This document shows, piece after piece, positions 1 through 6,400 of a stretch of DNA of 13,315 bases. Made by a program: the position numbers and the translations under genes. The notes under the pieces are model-generated. The model was not told the origin of the DNA and did no database searches. It saw only the letters and a list, made by a program, of their open reading frames with translations. Position 1 is the first letter of the stretch. Each line of letters starts with the position of its first letter. This DNA comes from Campylobacteraceae bacterium UBA1877 (GTDB taxonomy: Bacteria > Campylobacterota > Campylobacteria > Campylobacterales > Campylobacteraceae): contig DDHL01000097.1 in assembly GCA_002352945.1 (NCBI GenBank), positions 7,892-21,206 on the forward strand, read 5' to 3'.

Positions 1-882
1 GGCGAGCCTCTCTTTTTAACATTTGATGAACCCTTTATCCTCTCTTTGTCAGGTCGTACAATTGCAGGAGGAAGGGTTTTAAATCCAATCAATGATCCGA
101 TTAAAAAAAGACTCAAACTCCCCCTTTTAAAAGCACTTTATGCAAAAGATTTTACAAATGCCTTTGCTCTACTTAGCCAAATTCATAAAAAGGGATTTGG
201 GCTCATTTCAGCCTATCAGCGCTTTGGCCTTTCTCATGAAGATGCACTTAATATTGTAAAATCGATTCCAAAAGATCTTTTTGTAGATGAAAAAGGCTTG
301 GTTGTCTACCCTCTTAGCGCTCTTGATACGCTTGAGTCTATTATAAAAGAGATTTACACTAAAAATTCTTATGCACTCCTTTCTGCAACCTCTGTTTCAA
401 TTAAGCTCATTTGGGCAAGCCCTGGTTTAGCTCAAGAGGTTTTTAACCGCCTTGAATCCCAAGGATTTGTAGAAAAGAAAGATGGTGTTTATGTCAAAAG
501 TGGAATTAAAATTGAAGATGTGGGAAGCCATGTTGAAAATCGAATTTATGCAATTTTAAAAGAGTCTCACGAAGCTCCCGATGCACCTTATAATATCTAT
601 GACCAACTCGATATTGATCGAAAAACAGGAGATAGCGCCCTAAAACGGCTAACGGCATCAAAAAAAGTAGTCAGGCTTGCGCACAACCTTTTTGTCACAA
701 CAGAGGCGCTTACTTCAATGATGACTCGATTAAGAGAGATTATAAAAAATGAGGGCTATGTAGATGTAAAAAATGCAAAAAGCCACTTTGGACTTACGCG
801 TAAATATTTAATTGCCTACTTAGACTATTTGGATCAATTTGATGATATTATCAAAGATGGTATGGCAAGAAAACTCAAATAA
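1..882 (+). CDS. selB: Selenocysteine-specific elongation factor SelB, C-terminal part (5' end outside window)
   Basis: SelB is the EF-Tu-like GTPase that carries Sec-tRNA(Sec) to UGA codons by binding the SECIS hairpin of the mRNA through C-terminal winged-helix repeats. The frame is open from base 1, so the TTG at 46 is an internal codon and not a start. The visible part begins in the last beta-barrel domain: its RTIAGGRVLNP segment matches the R-T-I-G-G-G-x-V-L-x-P hallmark of SelB. About 260 residues of predominantly helical winged-helix sequence follow, including repeats such as GLSHEDALNIVKSIPKD and HFGLTRKYLIAYLDYLDQF, and the protein ends in MARKLK, as SelB proteins commonly do. The GTPase domain is not in view. 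The gene converges with the minus-strand kinase, with two TTTACATGTAAA palindromes just after the stop. Its presence implies the organism makes selenoproteins, formate dehydrogenase being the usual one in this group (inference). Confidence 0.9.
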   Translation, partial: GEPLFLTFDEPFILSLSGRTIAGGRVLNPINDPIKKRLKLPLLKALYAKDFTNAFALLSQIHKKGFGLISAYQRFGLSHEDALNIVKSIPKDLFVDEKGLVVYPLSALDTLESIIKEIYTKNSYALLSATSVSIKLIWASPGLAQEVFNRLESQGFVEKKDGVYVKSGIKIEDVGSHVENRIYAILKESHEAPDAPYNIYDQLDIDRKTGDSALKRLTASKKVVRLAHNLFVTTEALTSMMTRLREIIKNEGYVDVKNAKSHFGLTRKYLIAYLDYLDQFDDIIKDGMARKLK

Positions 883-926
883 TCTTTACATGTAAATAAG
901 CTATCTAACAAATCTTTACATGTAAA
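881..926. repeat. Two copies of the TTTACATGTAAA palindrome, 30 bp apart
   Basis: Identical 16-mers (AATCTTTACATGTAAA) occupy 881-896 and 911-926, exactly 30 bp apart, in the gap between the convergent selB and kinase genes. A degenerate third copy, CTTTACTTGTAAA, is at 955-967, in the 3' end of the kinase gene. These belong to a family of eight copies in the window. A bidirectional-terminator role is possible from the position, but the perfect palindromes have no loop and lack a T-tract, so this is weak. Confidence 0.85.
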
Positions 927-942
927 GCTAGTCTTTGAATAT

Positions 943-2175
943 TTAAGATTTGCCCTTTACTTGTAAATCATTGCCCTCTTTGGGGGTAATGATTTTAAAA
1001 ATATTCAGCCCATCATCATATAGGTACTCTAAGCTCATATTGTGCAAAAGCGCTATTGAATGGACAATGTAAAGCCCCAAACCCATTCCATGGTTTCTTG
1101 ATTTTGTATCGTTATGGAAGGGTTTAAAATACTCTTTTAAAGGATGGGAGAGCTTTGGACCTTTTGAGATAACCGCAATGAATCCATCCTCATCTTTTAT
1201 TGCAACCTTATTGTTTATTGAATATTTTAAACCATTATCAAGAAGGTTTTTAACTGCAAGGGAAAAAAGCTCCAAATCCACATTTAATTTTCTATTTTTT
1301 AACCCTAAAACCTTAATCTTCTCATCTGAAGATTCTAGCATCATCATCTCTACTGCACAATTTACTATTGCGCCGGTGCTAAAGCGGCTCTTGTTTATTT
1401 TATAGTTTTTTGTTAAAACCCTCTCAATCCTTGCAAAATCATCTATTTGATTGTTTAACTTATCAAAAATGTGTAAAATCCTGCCCTTTTGAACCTCATC
1501 TTCAATGAGATTTGAGACAATTTTTCCCTTTGCAATTGGCGTTTTAAGCTCATGCATAATCGTTCTTAAAAAAAGCTGGCGCGATTCTAGCAGTAAAGCT
1601 ATCTTTTTTACCGCATTATCAAACTCATTGGCAACTTCTGCAATCTCATCTTTTTTATCGCTTTTGCACTCAATATTTAAATTTCCAGTGGAGAATTTTT
1701 GAATTTGATTTTTTAAATTTTGTAGAGGTTTTAATGTTTTATATATCCAAAAAAATATCCCGCTTATAACAATGAATAAAATTCCAATTACCCAAAAGCT
1801 TCCATAGTTTTTTGGATACTCATTTAAATCTTTAAATAAAAAAACCCCAAAGGGCGTTCTTATATTAAAAAAGAAAGCATCATCCACATTCATTGCATCA
1901 TATCTTGGGCCAACAAGGGCAATAACTTCATTTTGCGGCAAACTTTGAGGATTTTGAACGAACTCAAAATTTAAAGAGGCTAGGTACTGAAGCATCTCAT
2001 CGTAATTTAAACGGTTTGAGCTTATGTATTTTTCTATATTGTGATATTTGCTGTTGACGTTTTTGTGCAACTGGGCATTGATAAAAAAGTATTGACCCGC
2101 AGCTAGAAAGATGAAAACTCCGACAATAACCAGATAGGCTACTAAAAGTTTTGAAATGATTGAATTTAAATTCAT
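943..2175 (-). CDS. Membrane sensor histidine kinase, ArsS-like (Campylobacterota type)
   Basis: The 410-residue protein has a class I histidine kinase layout: TM1 at about 9-32, a short periplasmic sensor at about 33-126, TM2 at about 127-146, a HAMP-like linker, and a DHp domain with the H-box RTIMHELKTPIAK (phospho-acceptor H208). The ATPase domain has an N-box around N310-N314 (KNLLDNGLKYS) and a G-box GMGLGLYIV at 363-371. The sequence around the H-box is typical of ArsS (HP0165) relatives. The start codon overlaps the stop of the regulator gene by 4 bp (ATGA), which indicates translational coupling and that the two act as a pair. In Helicobacter pylori ArsRS answers acid stress; the stimulus here cannot be read from the sequence. 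The kinase looks intact, whereas its partner appears frameshifted. Confidence 0.9.
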   Translation of the reverse strand: MNLNSIISKLLVAYLVIVGVFIFLAAGQYFFINAQLHKNVNSKYHNIEKYISSNRLNYDEMLQYLASLNFEFVQNPQSLPQNEVIALVGPRYDAMNVDDAFFFNIRTPFGVFLFKDLNEYPKNYGSFWVIGILFIVISGIFFWIYKTLKPLQNLKNQIQKFSTGNLNIECKSDKKDEIAEVANEFDNAVKKIALLLESRQLFLRTIMHELKTPIAKGKIVSNLIEDEVQKGRILHIFDKLNNQIDDFARIERVLTKNYKINKSRFSTGAIVNCAVEMMMLESSDEKIKVLGLKNRKLNVDLELFSLAVKNLLDNGLKYSINNKVAIKDEDGFIAVISKGPKLSHPLKEYFKPFHNDTKSRNHGMGLGLYIVHSIALLHNMSLEYLYDDGLNIFKIITPKEGNDLQVKGKS

Positions 2176-2833
2176 TGAATAAGCTTGTAGCCTAAGCCTC
2201 TAACAGAATGAATGAAGCGAGGATTTTTTGAATCTTCTCCTAACTTATTTCGCAGCCTGCCTATGATTACATCTAAACTTTTTGAATAGCTATCACTTAA
2301 ACTAACACACTCATCTACAATCTGATCTCTTGAGCAAATTCCATTTACATTTTTTAAAAGACACAACAGCACCTCATTTTCTGCATGGGTAAGATCCAAA
2401 ACTTTATTGCGAAAAGTTATTTGCATCTTATTTTCATCATATTCAAACACTTTAGGCTCATCAATTTTTGCCCTTTTTTTGGTCCGTCTTAACAAGCTTT
2501 GGATGACCGCGTACATCTCTTGGGGGTCATAGGGTTTTGGAAGGTAGTAATCTGCTCCAATTTGAAGTCCTAGCACTTTATCGGTTAAATCTCCTCTGGC
2601 ACTAGAGATTATGATTGGAATATCATATTTTGATGATATCTCTTTACATACATCAAGTCCATCGATATGAGGGAGTGTTAAATCAAGTATAAGCAAATCA
2701 AACTTCTCTATACCGGCACTAAGACCAAGATATGGATCGTCATAATTTGTAATCTTAATATTATACCTTTTTAAATACTCCCAAAAAAGAGAGAGAAGTC
2801 TGGAACATCTTCAATCATCAATATGTTTATCAT
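2172..2833 (-). pseudogene. OmpR-family response regulator, ArsR-like, with an N-terminal frameshift
   Basis: The open frame from 2696 to 2172 (174 residues) encodes most of a receiver domain and a winged-helix DNA-binding domain (ending SVRGLGYKLIQ). It begins in the middle of the receiver at LILDLTLPHIDG, which holds the phospho-acceptor Asp. The missing N-terminus lies upstream in two frames. From the ATG at 2833 one reads MINILMIEDVPDFS and then meets a stop within about 21 codons. A second frame gives WEYLKRYNIKITNYDDPYLG and continues into the main ORF. Adding one A to the A6 run at 2783-2788 restores a continuous protein whose spacing matches H. pylori ArsR, with the acceptor at D51. 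As it stands the gene is broken, unless this is a sequencing or assembly error. Downstream it overlaps the kinase gene by 4 bp. Confidence 0.8.
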
Positions 2834-2863
2834 CTTCTCAATCTATCATAAAAAAGCTAAAAA

Positions 2864-3502
2864 TCAAGCAAAAAACGAGATTCGATTGTAATTGTCTGAA
2901 TTGCTTAAAATCTCTCCTAAGTTATACTTCAAAATTGCAGCTTTTTGCTCATCTGAAAATTCGCTATCTTCTGAAGATAGGTCATCTAAAAGGCTCATTA
3001 CTTGATCTTGGCTCTCTTGATTTAGATTCACAATTCTGCTTGTATAATCCATGATATCGTTAAATGAAACCCCATTTACTACGCTACTAGTTTCATCATC
3101 TTCGCTATCAGTGTTTAAAAGCGAGTCTAAAAGTTCACTAATATATGACTCCTCTTCCTCACTTGTCTCATTTCCCCCTTGTGGTGGCTGTGGTGGTGGA
3201 GGCATACTACCAGCAGCTTGTACGCCGACTGCATTTGCTAAATCCCCAACCTCTCTTGCATCAAAACCCGCTTCCTCCATCAAAGAGGCTAATTCGCTAG
3301 ATTCGCCAATGCCCTCTTCTTTAAAAGCACTTACAATCTCTTGCGCATCTTCGGCACTCAAATTGGAACTATCATAATTTTCCAAAACAGCTGCAATATA
3401 CTCTTGTTGGTAAGAGCTAAGGGAGCTGCTACTTTGAGTGCTTGAGCTTGTTGTTGCAAGCGCAGAGGTTGTAACATAGGAGTTTGAAACACTTCCAACC
3501 AT
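2864..3502 (-). CDS. Ser-rich acidic protein of unknown function, first gene of the two-component operon
   Basis: I do not recognise a characterised family. The 212 residues begin with a Ser/Thr-rich low-complexity segment (about 1-30), followed by a helical region (YQQEYIAAVLENYD, then LSAEDAQEIVSAFKEEGI). That region loosely resembles degenerate EF-hand or helix-loop-helix repeats. A proline run (PPPPQPPQ, about 101-108) precedes a very acidic Glu/Asp/Ser tail. There is no clear signal peptide, no transmembrane segment and no Cys. A strong ribosome site, AAGGAGG, sits 5 bases before the ATG, suggesting high expression. It lies 30 bp upstream of the response regulator on the same strand, so it is probably co-transcribed with the ArsRS-like pair and may be their target or an accessory protein (inference). 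The composition would suit a secreted or surface protein, but nothing in the sequence proves this. Confidence 0.7.
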   Translation of the reverse strand: MVGSVSNSYVTTSALATTSSSTQSSSSLSSYQQEYIAAVLENYDSSNLSAEDAQEIVSAFKEEGIGESSELASLMEEAGFDAREVGDLANAVGVQAAGSMPPPPQPPQGGNETSEEEESYISELLDSLLNTDSEDDETSSVVNGVSFNDIMDYTSRIVNLNQESQDQVMSLLDDLSSEDSEFSDEQKAAILKYNLGEILSNSDNYNRISFFA

Positions 3503-3596
3503 CTTTTCCTCCTTATATTTGTATCATTCCAAACTCTACCATTTTAAATCAAATCCAAATATAATCTAAAGTAAATGAAAGTAACTAAAACTTAAT

Positions 3597-4335
3597 CTAA
3601 GCTTTTGCCCATGTATCAAAAGGTTGCTTTTCTAAAACCATATTTTTATTCTCATCTTGATAAATATTGATCCAGGCTCGCCAATTTTTATCATCTAAAT
3701 TTGGATAATCTAACCTGTAATGCGAACATCTGCTCTCTTTTCGCATTAAAGAGGCTTTTAATTTCATCTTTGCATTTATTATCATGTTTTCAGTTTCATG
3801 AGCAAGCCTTAATTCGTGCAAACTATCTGCTTTTAGCATTGGAACATGGTGCGCTAAAAGCTCTTCAACATAAGATAGTGCTCCTTGGAGAGTACTCTCT
3901 TTTTTTATGTATAAAACAAAATTTGGAATCATTACACTTTGTAAAGTCTGCGTTACCCATGCTGGAGAATAGCCTTGTTTTCTTTTTAGCGGTGCTAAAA
4001 TCTCTTTTTCAACTTCTTGCATCTTTTCATATGAGATTTTAACCAAATCCACACTCTTTGAATAGATTGCCGCACTCTCTCCTGCAATTGCTCCTTGAAC
4101 GGCCGAACCTGCTAATGATGAACCAATTTGGGTATAAATTCCTCCAGACATGTGTGAGCCCAATGCATCGCCTGCAGCGTATAAGCCTTTTATTGTTGAT
4201 TCACACTTTTCATTGATTGGAACAATGCCTTCTGATTTGTGGATTGACAAACCCGCACTTGATCCACCAACTGGACTTGCACTCATTCCTGGGGGCATAT
4301 GCTCTTTTGCACCTTCCTCTCTTGGAGGGCGATTG
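3597..4335 (-). pseudogene. AprA/FrdA-like FAD flavoprotein, C-terminal remnant
   Basis: The encoded segment aligns with the C-terminal part of the fumarate reductase/succinate dehydrogenase/adenylylsulfate reductase flavoprotein superfamily. It has the late FAD-contact stretch GLYAAGDALGSHMSGG and TQIGSSLAGSAVQGAIAGESAA, then a helical C-terminal domain ending with SHYRLDYPNLDDKNW, the SHYR-x-DYP signature of these enzymes. The N-terminal dinucleotide-binding motif (GxGxxG) and the first half of the catalytic domain, perhaps 250-350 residues in this family, are absent. Homology starts near 4330 (around PPREEGAKEHMPPG). The sequence just upstream, in another frame, is ferredoxin. An ATG-initiated reading from 4379 exists, but its first 17 residues are out-of-frame ferredoxin sequence. 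I infer an internal deletion that fused the two genes and inactivated both. Which member of the superfamily it came from cannot be decided. Confidence 0.75.
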
Positions 4336-4420
4336 GTTTGTCTAAACGAATGACATCTGTTGGGCAACTCTTGATGCACTCTTCACATCCAATGCATCCA
4401 CGGATACTCTCAATAGCCAT
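4283..4420 (-). pseudogene. 4Fe-4S ferredoxin, N-terminal half, truncated by a deletion
   Basis: From the ATG at 4420 the frame reads MAIESIRGCIGCEECIKSCP followed by TDVIRLDK. This is a textbook CxxCxxCxxxCP iron-sulfur cluster motif (C9, C12, C15, C19) of a bacterial 2[4Fe-4S] ferredoxin. After residue 28 the similarity stops, the second CxxCxxC motif is missing, and the frame runs out-of-register through flavoprotein sequence to a TGA at 4283, giving only 45 residues. The ATG lies 3 bp after the stop of the preceding small secreted-protein gene, so the three genes form one operon. Ferredoxin followed by a flavoprotein on the same strand suggests the intact locus encoded an electron-transfer pair. 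The short reading frame could still be translated, but it could make only one cluster. Confidence 0.75.
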
Positions 4421-4423
4421 AAT

Positions 4424-4708
4424 CTAATCCATACTACGGGGTGGTTTGGGGCCATCTTTTGGCATACATACAAAATATTTTTCATCTGGCGTGTAGATAC
4501 ATTTTCCTGTAATTGTATCTCCATGGGGAGTACTCATACTGCACTCACTGCCCTCATACTTTTGCGCACAAGCTTCAATGGCCTCTTTTGGGGGCTCTTT
4601 TTTCCCAAATCCGCCATTTTGATCCTTTGCGATTGCCAAATTAGCAATAGAGAAAAATAGGCATGTAAGCGCAATAGTTGCTAGTGGTAAAGTTTTGAAA
4701 CTTCTCAT
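4424..4708 (-). CDS. Small secreted Cys-rich protein (94 aa)
   Basis: The protein has a clear Sec signal peptide: positive MRSFK, a hydrophobic core at about 7-23, and a likely cut after AIA (about residue 27). The mature part has four cysteines (47, 56, 70, 81) in the pattern EAIEACAQKYEGSECSM, PHGDTITGKC and CMP, followed by a Pro-rich tail. Similar small proteins with an A-C-x5-G-x2-C, P-x-G-x4-G-x-C arrangement are widespread in Proteobacteria, but I know of no assigned function. Two disulfide bonds in the periplasm are plausible. A ribosome site (AAAGGA) precedes the ATG. A promoter-like TATACT and a short palindrome lie just upstream at 4728-4741. It is the first gene before the ferredoxin-flavoprotein remnant, with only 3 bp between, and it lies downstream of the TetR gene. 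Confidence 0.75.
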   Translation of the reverse strand: MRSFKTLPLATIALTCLFFSIANLAIAKDQNGGFGKKEPPKEAIEACAQKYEGSECSMSTPHGDTITGKCIYTPDEKYFVCMPKDGPKPPRSMD

Positions 4709-4727
4709 TTTTTTTCCTTTGGTTTTG

Positions 4728-4741
4728 ATACGAAAAGTATA
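4728..4741 (-). promoter_or_regulatory. Candidate -10 element overlapping a palindrome, possible TetR operator
   Basis: Read on the minus strand, TATACT (4741-4736) is a plausible -10 box about 28-33 bases before the ATG of the small secreted protein at 4708. It overlaps the interrupted palindrome ATAC-GAAAA-GTAT (4728-4740). A nearby TetR-family gene upstream makes operator function conceivable. No -35 is evident, which is common in Campylobacterota. The palindrome arms are short, so the operator role is speculative. Confidence 0.35.
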
Positions 4742-4815
4742 AACAGCAGATGCAAATAGGAAGTTAGTTGAAGTTAAATAGAGTTAAATAAGCAGATATT
4801 TTTAGTTGCTTTGCC

Positions 4816-4826
4816 TTACATGTAAA
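4816..4826. repeat. TTACATGTAAA iterated palindrome, intergenic copy
   Basis: An exact copy of the 11-mer lies just after the stop codon of the TetR gene, in the spacer before the small secreted-protein gene. It belongs to the eight-copy family seen in this window. Confidence 0.8.
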
Positions 4827-4831
4827 GAGTG

Positions 4832-5419
4832 CTATTTTACACGCAAGGCTTCGTATATATTTTTGGCTATATTTTTTGTGTAGAAGCTAATGTCATTTTC
4901 TAGCATGTCTTCTGTGTACATAAAAGCCACACCAGCAATTGTCCCTAACATAATTCCAAGAACGGTATAAAAGTCTTGGTTGCGCAACTCTCTTTTTAAA
5001 ACTCCCTCTTCATACATGATGCGCAGCTGCTGGATAAAGCTTGATTCAAAAAGGAGTTTTTTCATATTGGATGAAAATATCTCTTTATTTGCTAAGTAGA
5101 TCCTCAAAAAATAATCAATGTGTTCAGGGCGCTCTTTTACCATTTGAAAATAAATCGTCACAATGTGAAAAATTTTCTCTTCAGAGGAGGCTTCCATCTC
5201 ATTTATCTTTTTTACTTCTTCACCTAAAGCGTTAGATGAGTACCGAATAACCGCTTTAGCTAACTCCTCCTTTGAGGCAAAATAGTTGTAAATATTTCCT
5301 GGACTCATTCCCAAAAATTTGGCGATATCTGGCATCGTTGTTGCAAAAAAACCTTTTTTAGAAAAGAGCCGCAATGCCCCTTCAAGAATGTTTTCAGTTT
5401 TATCACGTTTGCTAGACAT
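4832..5419 (-). CDS. TetR/AcrR-family transcriptional regulator
   Basis: The protein (195 residues from the chosen start) has the TetR N-terminal helix-turn-helix: ILEGALRLFSKKGFFATTMPD, then IAKFLGMSPGNIYNYFASKEEL, with the recognition helix ending in the usual YxYF-x-SKEEL pattern at about 44-53. A helical ligand-binding and dimerisation domain follows, variable as expected, so the effector cannot be predicted. An upstream ATG at 5446 would add nine residues (MLRYLKESF), but AAGGAG lies inside that extension 6-8 bases before the ATG at 5419, so I take 5419 as the start. The genes downstream on the same strand (secreted Cys protein and the ferredoxin-flavoprotein remnant) are candidate targets. 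The divergent DUF364 gene starting at 5580 shares the 5420-5579 spacer and is another. Confidence 0.88.
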   Translation of the reverse strand: MSSKRDKTENILEGALRLFSKKGFFATTMPDIAKFLGMSPGNIYNYFASKEELAKAVIRYSSNALGEEVKKINEMEASSEEKIFHIVTIYFQMVKERPEHIDYFLRIYLANKEIFSSNMKKLLFESSFIQQLRIMYEEGVLKRELRNQDFYTVLGIMLGTIAGVAFMYTEDMLENDISFYTKNIAKNIYEALRVK

Positions 5420-5579
5420 AAAACTCTCCTTAAGATATCGTAACATATTATACCTTATAAAAAATCATCAGCTAAAGTTTAAAAAACCATTTCTTTATTA
5501 GTTAAATATTACCCTCCCTTACTTGTATTAATATTGTTTAAAAGATATTATTACCAATCTACACAAAAAAGGTTTTATT

Positions 5580-6344
5580 ATGCTTTTTGACAACCTTAAA
5601 GCCAAGGCTCTTGAGATTATAAAAGAGGATGGATTGAGTTTTTTAGATGGGGGTATTGGCAAAACATTAACTTGTGTGAGTCTTAAAACTAAAAATGGAG
5701 CAGTCTCTGGAGTGGCTCTTAGTCCTAAAAATGAAGGTGAGCCTTTAGTTTTTAAAAAAGACAGCATAGAAAATTTACTTTTAGATGCACAATCTTTTAG
5801 CCCAAACAAACGCTCTATTGGACTTGCAATTATCAATGCTTCCGGCCAGTACCAACTCCAAAAAGATCCAATTCAATACTATCCAAATTTAAGAGTTGCT
5901 TTAAGCAAACATATCCAAAAGCTTACATGTAAAGAGAGCAAAATCGTTTTTATCGGACACCTTGTGCCAGTCGTTAATGCTCTTAAACAAATTAGAGACA
6001 ATGTAATCGTTTTTTGTCGCCAAAAAAGCGATATACAAAACGGGGTTTACAATGATATTTACGAATATGAAGCGCTAGAAGATGCCGATGTTGTAGTAAT
6101 TACTGGAGAAGCACTTATTGGAAGTACAATTGATGCGATTTTAGCCATGTGTTCGCCAAAAGCACACATCATTTTAGCTGGATTTTCTGCTGGAATTTAC
6201 CCTCTTTGGCTTAAAGACACGGCAATTTGCGAAGTTGCTAGCATCAATTTAGCCAATGTTCCTTTAGCTAAACTTTTAAACTATAGCGTTGAGGATATCT
6301 TTGTTCACCAAGGCTACATACTAAAAAGCAGTTTGCAAAATTAG
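5580..6344 (+). CDS. DUF364/DUF4213-type putative heavy-metal chelation protein
   Basis: The 254-residue protein has two parts typical of this family. The N-terminal segment (about 1-80) carries TLTCVSLKT and GAVSGVALSPKNEGEP, as in DUF4213/enolase-like N-terminal domains. The C-terminal Rossmann-like DUF364 domain (about 110-250) contains KIVFIGHLVPVVNAL, ALEDADVVVITGEALIGSTID and AHIILAGFSAGIYPLWL. The family is annotated as putative heavy-metal chelation and often sits near metal-enzyme or radical-SAM genes, but no biochemical role is firmly known to me. There is no signal peptide, so it is cytoplasmic. AAAGG precedes the ATG. It is followed after 56 bp by bioB on the same strand, which has its own promoter-like TATAAT. 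An iterated palindrome lies inside the gene and is read as L-T-C-K (residues 115-118). Confidence 0.8.
   Translation: MLFDNLKAKALEIIKEDGLSFLDGGIGKTLTCVSLKTKNGAVSGVALSPKNEGEPLVFKKDSIENLLLDAQSFSPNKRSIGLAIINASGQYQLQKDPIQYYPNLRVALSKHIQKLTCKESKIVFIGHLVPVVNALKQIRDNVIVFCRQKSDIQNGVYNDIYEYEALEDADVVVITGEALIGSTIDAILAMCSPKAHIILAGFSAGIYPLWLKDTAICEVASINLANVPLAKLLNYSVEDIFVHQGYILKSSLQN
5923..5933. repeat. TTACATGTAAA palindrome inside the DUF364 gene
   Basis: An exact copy of the 11-mer is embedded in the coding sequence. It is read in a different phase from the other three coding copies: here it gives part of L-T-C-K rather than L-H-V. Confidence 0.8.
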
Positions 6345-6360
6345 TTTTAGTAAAAAAATA

Positions 6361-6366
6361 TATAAT
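6361..6366 (+). promoter_or_regulatory. Candidate -10 box for bioB
   Basis: TATAAT sits 35-40 bases before the bioB ATG, preceded by an A/T-rich stretch (TAAAAAAATA). This fits the Campylobacterota sigma-70 style, with no clear -35. It lies just after the DUF364 stop codon. Confidence 0.45.
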
Positions 6367-6400
6367 ATTGCATCCATAGTTAAAAGTTACAAGGAAGCAA

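Noticed and set aside
885..896. TTTACATGTAAA as a terminator hairpin
   Set aside because: A perfect palindrome without a loop forms at most a few base pairs as RNA, there is no T-tract, and half of the copies lie inside genes.
881..926. CRISPR array suggested by the two repeats 30 bp apart
   Set aside because: There are only two 16-bp copies with a 14-bp spacer and no cas genes. The repeat belongs to the genome-dispersed palindrome.
1178..1702. Plus-strand open frames opposite the histidine kinase
   Set aside because: They lie entirely within an intact, motif-rich kinase gene on the other strand, with no ribosome site or family likeness.
4342..4524. 60-codon minus-strand open frame spanning the end of the secreted Cys protein and the ferredoxin start
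   Set aside because: The clear CxxCxxCxxxCP ferredoxin motif and the Cys-protein sequence are in other frames. This frame has no recognisable protein and is a shadow.
5528..5836. 102-codon minus-strand open frame opposite the DUF364 gene
   Set aside because: The DUF364 frame carries conserved family motifs and a ribosome site. This one has neither and would run into the intergenic promoter region.
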